Source: Crotophaga sulcirostris
Taxonomy: Eukaryota; Chordata; Aves; Cuculiformes; Crotophagidae
Reading direction: 5' to 3'
Length of the DNA: 64,000 nucleotides
NCBI GenBank assembly: GCA_013397455.1
Contig: VYZB01000241.1
Span: 35,057 to 99,056, forward strand
Shown piece after piece: positions 39,105 through 49,796 of the stretch; position 1 is the stretch's first letter, and each line of letters begins with the position of its first letter. Under the pieces are notes generated by a model. The model saw nothing but the letters and a program-made list of their open reading frames with translations. It did no database searches and had not been told where the DNA came from. The position numbers and the translations under genes were made by a program.

Positions 39105-39112
39105 ATAAATCA
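39105..39112 (+). promoter_or_regulatory. Possible TATA box
   Basis: A TATAAAT word stands at the end of the GC-rich block, about 75 bases upstream of an ATG that opens a short frame ending at a good splice-donor sequence. TATA words are common by chance in AT-rich DNA. What raises this one slightly is its position in comparatively GC-rich sequence. Confidence 0.2.
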
Positions 39113-39179
39113 GTTGGCCTGCAGTGCAGAGAGCCAGGAGCCATTATCATGATCTATTATTTCGGCTACAGGCACAGTT

Positions 39180-39661
39180 ATGGACCAAGGTTTCACTGTT
39201 CTTGGCACAGCTCCGGTTCATAAGGAAGGTAAGAAAACCAGGGCATAATGGGAGAGAAAGATGAATGAAACTTATAACTGAGCAATTAACAGCACACATA
39301 GACCAGTTTCTGTTTAAATGGTTAATGAGAATTTCTTAGTGGTTTTTCACTCTCTCCCTTGCCTGAGCTTCATAAAGCCAACAGTGGAAGCTGTCAGCTC
39401 TTGAAAAGAATCCAGTTAGCTCTCATTTTTTCATTTCTCTTGACAACGTAAGTGTTTTCTGCGTTTATTATGTGTAGGTTCATACATAAACGTGTTTATG
39501 TACTGGTGATGTCTTTAAACAACCGTACTGGCTTGTTTCTTTTTTTCTGTGATTTTTTTTTTTTTTTGCTTCCGCTTCCTCCCCTCCAAGTAGATTGTCT
39601 TTCTGAGTTCTGGAATGAAAAATCATTCACATCATATAATGTATTAGGTCATCCAGAATAG
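39180..39661 (+). other. Candidate two-exon micro-ORF (unproven)
   Basis: ATG at 39180 opens 16 codons (MDQGFTVLGTAPVHKE plus one base), ending in GAAG|GTAAGA at 39228/39229, a near-ideal splice donor. 362 bases downstream is a strong acceptor: a T15 run, then GCTTCCGCTTCCTCCCCTCCAAG, ending at 39590. If spliced, the phase matches and the frame continues for 23 codons (VDCLSEFWNEKSF...LGHPE) to a TAG at 39659-39661. An AATAAA lies at 39975-39980. A TATA-like word stands upstream, and an in-frame TGA precedes the ATG. I know no family with this peptide. Each signal can arise by chance, so this is a hypothesis. The alternatives are a non-coding RNA or nothing at all. Confidence 0.18.
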
Positions 39662-42600
39662 TTTATTCTGTCCTTGAGTGCTAAGATCTAGTAAGATTCT
39701 CATTACAAGGGTATTTCCAAGTTTCTCAGGAAGTGGAGGAGAGTACTGATAATCAATTACCAGGACAAAGTAAATGCTGCCTTCTGACCTGGTATTATAA
39801 GAACATAACTCATATCAACCTCCTAATTTTTATGCCTGACCCTTTCATATCTATACAGAGTTCAATTAATTGGATATGACTTCTGTATGTCTTACTGTTT
39901 TCTTATGACAAGCACTGGTTTCAGTGTTTGTCTTGTTTCATTTCCTTTGTAATGCTTAATTAGATTGATAGAGAAATAAAGTCAGCCTGCATGAAAGGTA
40001 TCTGCATGAAAAACATTGATACTTAGATATATTCTGTCCCTGTGAAGATATGCTTTTTGAGTAGAATTGTGATATTAATTCTCAGCTTTCAATATGGGAC
40101 AGATTGAAATTCATCTACACTCACAAAATTGTAGCTTATTCAAGCACTGCCAACCAGAGCCATTCTGGTGACACCGTACTTATTAATTGTTAGAACACAC
40201 AGAACCAGTTCTGAAATGAACAGGGAACAATGAAATCACTAAATTGTTAAGCTTTGCATATTGTTAAACACAGTTATAGGTCACATGCTTGGGAAATAAA
40301 CAGAAATAACATTTTTTTCACCAAAGAAATGTCAGTATCACTTATCTATATGCAAAAAAGGGAGGAGGAAGGGAGGCATAGAGCAGAGTAGGGGCAAATT
40401 ATAGGTGCAGTCTGTCACATACACACACAGCTGTAAATCCTTTTGGTTGCTTCATATGTAGGTATGAGTTTTGAGTGTAAAAATGAATAATACTAATTAT
40501 CCTTCAGCCTTAATTTGGGGATTTTCAGAGGTAGTAGAGTGAGCCAGTGTAATTCTAGCTAAGGACAAACGCATCTCTGTGAGAGCTGCAGCAGTAATAT
40601 GCATCACAGATAAAGAACATGAGAACGTATGAGATGTATTGCTACAATGAAAATTTGTGTAACTTTTATAGTTTTCAAGTACTGCTGAATGAAGGAAAAA
40701 TTGTGCTCATATAAATGGTCATGGATAAATAATAACAAAGTTTGGAGGCATCATGTAGTGAACTAAAAGTTAGTAGCCAAATGAAAGTTGCCAAATAGAT
40801 TTTTTTCTAGAGGCTAAAGCACTTATTGCTAGCTAATAATATTAATTAAAGTGCTGCTAGTAAAATATATTTCTAATTAATAGCACAGAGTGATACTTCA
40901 GGCTTTAAAATTATGACATAACTCATTTTTACTTCAATAGGGTTAAGATTAATGAGTACCTCTTCATGTAAGTAGCAATAAAATAAACAAATAAATAAAT
41001 TCCTACTATGTTGCCAAATCTTTGTTAAAATTCAGCTGCACTAAGTAAAATTCTGTTATCAACTACTTCCCGTATCAAAGGAGGATTCTTTGTTCAAAAA
41101 TGGGACAATTACTGAAATCACTGACAGCAAATATTCATATTTCTTCACATTTCTTGATCAGTTAGTGTGGAAACTTATTTCTGTTCTCAGTGGTCTGGCA
41201 TTCAAGCAAAAGTTTAAGCTGTAACTTTTTTACAGTCTTTTAAATGGATTGTTTTCACCAGACAGAAGGTTTTGCTATGTGTATCGCTAAAAAAGTAGGA
41301 AAAAAACCACCCTTTCCCACCTCTATTTTTTTCTGCTAACATATATGTGGTCATGTGTTGTGGCCAACATATTTTGTAATTGACATTTATATAGATTTAA
41401 CAGGCAAGAGGGACTAGCTCATTAGTAAACTCTGTCTCATTTATACATAAATTTATTGATCTGAGAGGTCACCCAGCATATAAATTTAAAAGTGCTGCAG
41501 CATTAATTTCCCTAAAATGCATGGAAACCTCTCCCTTTGTGCTTAAGTAGCCATCTGAGGCCACACAGGAATGGTCATGGTGTGGTTAAGTCTCCTGTTA
41601 TTCCAGCTTTGCAGAGGCCATCTTGAGCTAAATGGCTAATGCATTTGTCTCACTGTGATGGATTAAACAGACAACATCTACCTGGGATCCCAGGAATGGT
41701 GCTTCGTTAGGCTGAACGCCTCATATTCTCAACCATGCCATAGGTAGCTCTTACAAAAGGTTAGAAGCGCAAAGATTTAGGTACTCCTTCAGGATGTGAA
41801 CTTATTACCTGTCTCAGGAGAGAAATGCAATAAGAATATAATACTTCCTAGAACAGGACCAGGTCAGCCAGCATGGTGAAATCTTAACCTCAGTGAGTGC
41901 AGAAGGAATGCTTTCAATAACAAACTGAGATACTGGGTTTCATAGAGGAGCTAATGCTGGTTTCTTCATTTCCAGAGATCTTTTCCCCTTGCACATAATT
42001 GCAGGCAGCAGATTGTACTCTCAATTTGCAGCTCCCTTCTTTCCTCTAACACTGAACTCTGGTACTAGGAAAGGAGAAAGCTAAATATTGATTTTCAAGA
42101 AGATGGTTTGTCTTTTTCACATAGTCCATCAGCGTCCTTTCCATCATCTTTCATCATATCAACCGATACCTGCCTGAAAATAGACCTGTCTACGCCCTGT
42201 GTCAGGCAGGGCATAAACACAAACAGACTTTTAAAAGAAGAAAAAAACACTGAGAAAAAGGAATAATGAATGTTACAGACCTAGAAGAATGCATTCAGTC
42301 AGTCCATCAATTTGTGGTCAAATCTCATAGGCATAAGAAAGTATATAGTAACAGCTGGATACGCCAAAATTCTTGTTCAAGATGATTTTAAAAGTTCAAA
42401 CCTTCCATTGTCATGAAAAAGTAATGTTTCCTTACCACCTATTGTACCTTCTTATTTCTGTCCTAGGCTTGTGCAGAGCTGCTGGGAAGGAGTGAAGGTA
42501 ATGACACTTCCGCCACATCTCTTTTGGAAGATTCTGTTTCCGGAAATAAATGAATTTTAAAGGGGAAAAAAGATCTTATTATGCACATTCTGTTTTTAAA

Positions 42601-44297
42601 TTACCAGCATTAGAGGGGTTTTGCCTCTGAATATCTGGGAACTACAAGAGAGATAATACAGGACGAGATGGGTCATTAGTTGGATGTGGGAGAGCAATAC
42701 ATACGGTCTTCTCCAACATAGAAAGATTTAACATCATGCCTTGATTCTCTAAAGAAAGTGATAGTAACTCAGACCCTTAAGCTGTGATTTCCTGCAGTAA
42801 TGTAACATCTAAGTCTTTAGGCATCAACCGCATACAACTCTGCCACATCCTGTCCGTAACGGTAAGTACACCTCCTCTCTCAATGTTTGGTGGTTAGTTG
42901 CATTGTTACTCTGATGTCGCTAGGCGTAATAATTTAAATTTTATTTTTTTGTGTTTTTGTAATCTCAACTTCCATCATCTGTATTTTGTCATGTCTTTAT
43001 CATCAGACTTGAAATATCCTCCACCAGCAGATATGTCACCATTCAGTTTCCTTTTCTAAAAGTGGAAAACCTAAGCGAATCTGAATTCAAATAATGCTGT
43101 GAGCATCCTTTGAATTCTCATCGCATTTTAGTGTTCTTCAAGACTGAGCATTAGACCTAGACCTAATATTGCATAAAAAAGGCAGGATCATTTCCTTTCT
43201 CATGTTCAAAATTATACTTATTTTAATCTCAAGTTAAATAAATATTTTTTGTAGCAACATTACAGAAATATTTTCTTAAAATCCTATATTTTACTTTTCT
43301 AAAATTACATCTTTGATTCATAAGTACTTTTGAAAATTCAATAATTACTACAAATTCATTCATTGACTGTCATCCTTTTTTGGTTGTTTGAAACAATTTC
43401 TTTTTTTTGTTATAGTTATTTCCATACTAGGCAAAATAATGAATGTTCAACAATTAATAGTCTCTTATAACAATCTACATATAAAATTTTTTGTTATTTT
43501 ATTCTACAAATTACAACATATGATCCAACCACAGGGAATCTATGTACACACATTGAAATACAGACATTAATATAGGAATGACCTACTGTACAAATCTTCA
43601 TTTATATTTTAAAATATTGTTACAAAGTATAGAGATTCAAAAACAGAAAATGAGAATTGATCATTTTAAATACTCTCACTGGAACAAAGAGTCCAATTTT
43701 AAAGACACCCTAGAAAGTGTAAGTCCATCATCTGTCCAAGTGACAGAATAGCACGAGATTACCTTTAACATAAATAACACTTATTTCTTGCTGGATTGGC
43801 TAACAAATGATGTAATTGCAGTCTTTCTTTCTAATATCTTTGGGACTATTGAAAGTCAAAGTTCTTCAGAGAAAAAGTCTTCCATAATTATATATCTATG
43901 GGCATTTTCCATTTTCACATATACAGATCCAAATAACAGAATTAATTTATCTGAAGAGTGAAATTTATCTTCCATGATTTAGTATTCTAAAAGTTACCTA
44001 CCTCATCTAAATTGACTGTTTAGTGCATAGAACACAAAAGACAGGCATACACCTAATTTATTTATTCATACCTCAATTATTTAATTAATTCATACCATCT
44101 GCTTCTACTACCATTAGCCTCCTAGAATTTTCACCCCTCAGGGTGCTTAAGAAGATGGTTAGTTGCCTAGTTCTGAGATAGCTAACATTTCAGTGTAGAC
44201 ATACCCATACTATTTTCCTAGGATGTAAGGGTAAGTGAAACATGGACACAGACAGGTGTATACTACAAACAGATGTTTCTGCTGAGAGGGTCACCAC
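39662..44297. other. AT-rich non-coding sequence
   Basis: No gene or recognised repeat in about 4.6 kb. 41520-41780 is of more balanced composition but matches nothing I know. Confidence 0.65.
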
Positions 44298-44319
44298 TCC
44301 CCAGCTGTTCCCCAGCTGT
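44298..44319. repeat. 11-bp exact tandem duplication with two CAGCTG sites
   Basis: TCCCCAGCTGT occurs twice in direct succession (44298-44308 and 44309-44319). Each copy contains CAGCTG, an E-box palindrome of the kind bound by bHLH proteins. There is no adjacent gene to regulate, so a role is only conceivable. Confidence 0.85.
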
Positions 44320-44954
44320 TGGACACACTGTCTTGCCATTTGGCTGATAATACTTCTTTGCACAGTTCAGGTGAAACAGTTTGAATTGATCGGATGGGAT
44401 ATTTAAAATGTCTAATCTTATTTCGACTGAAATATGTCAGGGATCCCTAGAGTTGGGAAAATGAGCTAGTTTAATTTAGGCAGTTTAAAAAGTAAATCCT
44501 GAATAGCCCAGCACATTTTGACTGAAAAGGGGTACATAAACAGCAGAGCTAGGTTATCAGTCACTGTTATATTCACATGTTAGATGCAAATGAGACAGAA
44601 TAAAAACTGAGGTAAAGTATCATTTGTACTAAAACAACACTGGTAATGCATTGGTCAGGCCCATGGAGGATTTGTAGATCTCTGTTTTTCCTCTTCAGGA
44701 TGCAAATACATTTTGCTAGTCAGTGTTCTTTTCTTTACTGACAACAGAGGGAAAGTAGCTTGTACTGAACTGGAATAGACGAGAGTTGTTATTCTATGCA
44801 TGCTCTGATTCTGTTCATAGGGAAAATACATATCTGTGCAACAGATCTCACAGTCTTTAAGTCTGCTAAAAATCTAAGGGGTTTTTTGTTTGTTTGTTGT
44901 TTTGTTTTATGGGTTTTTTCCCAATATTTAGGGCAGCATTCTCTGTCTCTGAGC
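44320..44954. other. Non-coding sequence
   Basis: Nothing recognised. A T-rich tract (GGTTTTTTGTTTGTTTGTTG) lies near 44880-44900. Confidence 0.6.
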
Positions 44955-45114
44955 TTGGGATGTCAAACTGTGGGCTGAATCCAGCTCTTCACCCTGTTTT
45001 ATCCAGCTCCTTGTCCCTGTTCTCCTGCCACTGCTGGTCACTATGCAATGTGCGTGATGCACGTTACGCTGCAGGAGCAGGAGAACGGTGGGAGCCGGGA
45101 GTTTGACACCACTG
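44955..45114. mobile_element. Possible hAT-like foldback element (MITE)
   Basis: The left boundary reads TTGGGATGTCAAACTGTGGGCTGAATCCAGCTC. The right boundary, reverse-complemented, reads CAGTGGTGTCAAACTCCCGGCTCC. Vertebrate hAT-family elements often begin CAGGGGTGTCAAACT followed by 'GCGGCCC..GGGCCGGATCC', so both ends look like the termini of a ~160-base non-autonomous element. The interior also folds back: CTGTTCTCCTGCCACTGCTGG pairs imperfectly with GCAGGAGCAGGAGAACGG. Candidate flanking 8-mers (CTCTGAGC and CTCTAGCC) match only partly, so a target-site duplication is not secure. Identification is by resemblance only. Confidence 0.4.
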
Positions 45115-47084
45115 CTCTAGCCTATAATCATGTATTATAATCACACTGTCAAATGTTTTCCTACAAGCTGTGGTAATTTGGGAAATCTTTCTATGCATCA
45201 TTTGTGGTGTCCAGCTGATACTGTGCTATTAAATTGACATGTTTTGAAATTACAGTGTACGGATGTGACTTCTGATGCTGCAGTACATGCTTTCCCTTTC
45301 CACAGCAGGCAGCCCACACAGATTTCTGTGTCAGGCTCTAAGCTACAGGGTCCTGACTTCACAGAAGGTTGTCAGATGTCAGCTGCGCACTTGGGGAGAA
45401 TGCGCCTCATAGTCCAGAGCCAGAAGCAGTGCTAGCACTGTGCTCAGGCTCCAAAGATTTATGGCATATGAAATCCCATAAAATGTAATGCTAACACAAC
45501 CATCTGGAGACCATCCAGTCAGGGAGGGAGCTCTCCTGGAGCTGTGTGCCTGACACAAGCCAGAATCAAACCGTGCATACTAATTTTGATAGAATTTTGA
45601 TTTCTTTTCTCTTTCCCCCTACTTTTTCATGTATTATTAACACATCACCTAAATAATTCCTTTAATTATATTTAACACACCAAAAAAATGAAAGGTCCTT
45701 TAGCAAAGGGAGGACTGAGAACAACTTGACAGAGGTATAAACAGCAGGGCAGAATATGAGCTGTTTAAGCTGAACTTTATCATGGGTACAACAAAATGAG
45801 GGGCAACGGACAGAGAGCGTTTACACAGAAATGATACAGACAAAATATGTGCCAATTTGATGATGAATTTATGAAAGGGACTATAGGACCTAGGGATCTA
45901 TATGGACCCAAGTTCCTAGTCATGCTTCTCGATAAATTCTCAATGGGGAGTTGAACTTTTTAGTTATGTTTCTACTCAGCTAATTGTGTTTTTCACTCCT
46001 TTGAAGAAAGAAAGCAGAGTAATGTACTGATAATGTTGGGGTTTCTTTTGCAGGGTCTTACAAACTAGTCACTTCACTAGTAACAGTTTCTACTCTCTGG
46101 TATAGCACATATCCCTCCCATTGCCCAGAAGGACGAGTTGTTTGGGAAAGACACAGCTGATTTATTTTTCTGAAACAAGCTATTCCTTTTTTTACATTTG
46201 AATATTTGAAAACTTTCAGTTGCTCTATAAAGTGGCTGGAAAGTATGGCAGAACTCATAAATCTTTTCTTTCTTCTGCCCCCGCCCACCCCAAACATCTG
46301 AAACACATGTGTTTCCATCAAGTCTAGTGAAATCACTGGAGGCTAGTAAGAAGAAATTCTCATGAGTGTGCCTGGCCCTGCTCCACAGTGCGCAGGCAGC
46401 AGGAGAATGAGAGAGGCCGTGCCTTCACTCATCCATGGAGCACTTGGGTAAAAGCATGCAGGATAAAGCATTTGCAGAATCTGGCCCATAGTCAGGAGCT
46501 TAAGTGTATTTAAAGTATCCTATAGCAAAAGTTCCTTTTTTAGGACAATTTTCATTCATAATAGTTGTGAACTGTAATGTCATTTTATCTAAATGTTCAC
46601 AGGTTGCACATTTTATCAGCAGAAAACGGGAAAACTCTGCAATATCTTTTTGGTCTTTAAATCCTTTAACTCCTGTATATCACCATATTTAAGAACACAA
46701 TATTCATTTCTAAGCAGTATTTGCTTATTTAAGACCAGCTGCTTCCTGACCCAAAATGCCATTTAAACAAGTAATCCTATCTCTCTGACAGCCTTACTGT
46801 TTGCCCTTTCAGTAAATGTTTTTTTTTTTCTTTCTGGTATGTGAGCACTTGCACTCTCACCTGCAGTTCAGATCAGCTCCCGGTACCTTGGAAGGCTACT
46901 GCTTTGCTGTGAGGCGTGTGATTGTAAAAAAACCTAGTTTTGATTAGCAGTAGTCGTCCTATTCACACCCCCAATCAACCCAGACATTGATATTCTTCAT
47001 CTGATCTGCATAGGTCATCTGGTAGGTCACTGCCTGTGTTACATTACACCAGTGTTTTTCCACTAACCCTGTTAACAAGATTAA
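45115..47084. other. Non-coding sequence
   Basis: No recognised gene. 45240-45440 is richer in GC and contains a 63-codon plus-strand open frame of no known family. 46058-46336 has a 92-codon minus-strand frame, also unrecognised. Confidence 0.6.
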
Positions 47085-47330
47085 CTAGAAACGTGACAGA
47101 AGAGAGAGGCTGGACACATGGCACATATTATTTGGTTTAGAAACTAGTGGAGATTTCTTTGTGGCAGGAACATATGAATAAATGATTTCTGACTCAGTCA
47201 AAATAATTTTACTTTCTTGGGGTTTTTTATGACTGTCAAAACTCTTGAAAGACCCAATCATGCCCCTCTCTACCGTCTCGACTACAGCAAACTCATCTTG
47301 AAATAAACTGTTTGCCTGAAAGCAAAATGG

Positions 47331-47349
47331 AAAAAAAAAAAAAAAAAAA
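47331..47349 (+). repeat. A19 homopolymer, 23 bases after an AATAAA
   Basis: Nineteen A residues follow AATAAA (47302-47307) at the distance expected for a polyadenylated transcript end. It may therefore be the tail of an inserted cDNA. On the other strand the T19 run, followed by CCATTTTGCTTTCAG, forms a strong splice-acceptor sequence. The two readings are set out as a finding. A plain slippage homopolymer is the default. Confidence 0.85.
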
Positions 47350-49773
47350 GCTGTTTCACTTGCTGGCGAGACTTGAGAGAAGAGTTTTATAAATTTAACT
47401 GCCAATATACCATCTGCCTCTGCTGCTCCTTTGAGCCTAGTTTTTCTAATTGTGTCTTTAACAGATGACAAAACCCTTACATTCCTCTTGGGCACTGTAA
47501 AATAATAACAATTAAAACATGAATAATAATAATTAATGAAGCACACATGGTGCAGTAACTATGCAGCCTGCATAGGCTGCTTATTCTGCAGGAAGTCTGT
47601 GTGTATTTCGTCTTGAAAGATAACAGGAGCTTCGTTGGATGCCTGGAGCTGTGGCCACCAGTCTTGCTTGGGAGGGCAACGTTGCTTAGTAAGTGACACA
47701 CTGCAGCAAACTCTATTTTCTGCTTCACTTTATGCTTTTTAGTTTCTATTGACAATAAACAATTTTAGTGGGTGGACCACCAAGTAGCAGGCTGAGCAAG
47801 CTGTGTTTTAGGCATGAAACTTGTTTGAGGATAGCTATCCTTTTTTCCACCTGTTATGGTCAGCATCTCAGAAGCCAAAGTGAAAAATCAGTTTGTTGTC
47901 ATTCTTAGCTGTGTTCCAACTAATTTTTTGTAGCTCTGCTAGTTTAAAGCAACATTTTACTTCACACACTTGGCAATGGTAGCATCAGCTTTATGTAACA
48001 GATCTGGGAAAAATCTGCTGGGAAAAAATCGATGTTGCTTTTCCCAGCTGTAACATGTGCTGAGGGAACTGGGGTTATGAACTCCAATGATCTCCAGGTG
48101 ATTTTTGAGCCTTTAGGATAATTGGTACACCCTGTAAATAAGAATAAACCTTAGGCTTCTTTAACTTATACTGTCAGGTCAGTTAGACCACAAACTGTTG
48201 CTCAGAGTTATGGACCTGCTCCTCCAGTCTATCCAGCATGGCCTGTTTGGGCTGCGGTTGCAGACAAGAATCCAGCTGTCTTCAATGTTCAGGCCTGCAG
48301 CAGCAGACCATGATGGTGAAACTCCACCTTTGTCCTCATGCTAGGGAAGAGGACACTCACATGAAGTTTTTCTGGAGACTTTTCTGAATCTCTAGAGGGT
48401 TTTGTTTCTCAAATTGTATTTTCAGTTTGACCCTTTCAGAGTGTCCAAGAAGAACTTTTTTTGGGGGGGGACATTAAAACTTGCACGCAAACTGTTGGAA
48501 TTGTGAATAACTTGTGACTGCTAACTTGTGACTAACTTCATGCTGTAACACATAAATTCTGTCCATTACTAATATTTTCCATTTTGGCCACAGCAGCTCA
48601 TTGAAGATGTTGGCTGTTTTTCTTCTCTCTAGTGGAACAGTGGCTGTGCCACAAAAGGCATGTTGACATTTTAGCACTGAATACTGCTTTCAGCAAAATT
48701 ATCCTCCCACAATATGAAATTTTCTTCTCTCTTTTGTGTGAAATTTGAAGCATGACTGTGAAATGCTTAGTTTTCTGGAAAACTGAAGATATAATTTTCC
48801 TAACTTTCTTGACCCCTGGTTCTTGTTCAGCCCTGGACAAACATTCACAGATGAAAAGAATTTAAAAGTGTTTGTGTATAAAACTGCATGTCCATTTAAT
48901 CTCCTCTTTGACTAATTGAGATGTAAGCAGCCATAAAGTTAGAAATGATTATTTAAAAAATCCTATACTGATGGAGGAAATCAGATCAAATACAACTGCA
49001 GAAATACCTCCAGATTACTGACACCCAGAATTTCCTCAGCTGGCATTAAAAACACTCAACATTTGGGTCTTCAAGTGAAACTTGCACTATGACTAAAGAT
49101 AAATATAATACATATAATAATAACAATATATAATAACATCTATTAAAATATAATAATATTTGCTTATAGATTTCTTCACAATGCAAATTTCTGTTGCCAT
49201 ATTCATAATGCACTGAGAGCTACATGCTAAAATGTATTTGATTTAGATCCAGGGTTTGCGATGGGTTTCTATATCTTCCATAGTTCTAATCATAATGATT
49301 TCCCCTAGCTAAATAAAAATGAATTGGTCTGTATCTGCACTTCTTTTTATTATGCAAAAAAACTTTAATAGAAACATTTAACAACCTTTTTTGTTAAATG
49401 ATCATAAAGTAATAACTACTTATTTAATCAATTTTTCTGAAGCTTTACTTGTATGGAGACCTTGGCATGAACTGTAGGTAGGTTTCTGGTGAATACTGTA
49501 ATAGAACATTTGTTTTCAAGATAACTTTCTATTTGCAGTTTTCAATGCCTCTATTTTATCTGGGGAAGAAAGCATATGCCTGCTTGCAGCCAATTTAACC
49601 ACTGAATTTCCCATAAAAGCCTATTTAGAAATAATCTTTGAAAGGCTTTGAAGATTATAAAAACACTGCTAGCATGGTACCTGTATTAGAGCGTCTAAGC
49701 GCTCACTTTGATGGAGTTACAATAAAATACAGTGCTTCTGACATATCAACATTTATCTTGCTCTCTTCAGATA
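47350..49773. other. Non-coding sequence
   Basis: No gene recognised. A T7G8 homopolymer pair lies near 48456-48470, and AT-rich (ATA)n-like sequence at about 49100-49160. Confidence 0.6.
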
Positions 49774-49796
49774 AGTGAAGTGAGGTTCACTTCACT
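49774..49796. repeat. Perfect 10-bp inverted repeat
   Basis: AGTGAAGTGA (49774-49783) and TCACTTCACT (49787-49796) are exact reverse complements around GGT. CAGATAA occurs on both sides of the hairpin, and GTTTTAGC is tandemly duplicated a few bases further right. Confidence 0.92.

Noticed and set aside
48456..48470. T7G8 run as a functional G-rich motif
   Set aside because: It is a single homopolymer junction without the four G-tracts needed for a quadruplex, and may be partly a sequencing artefact.
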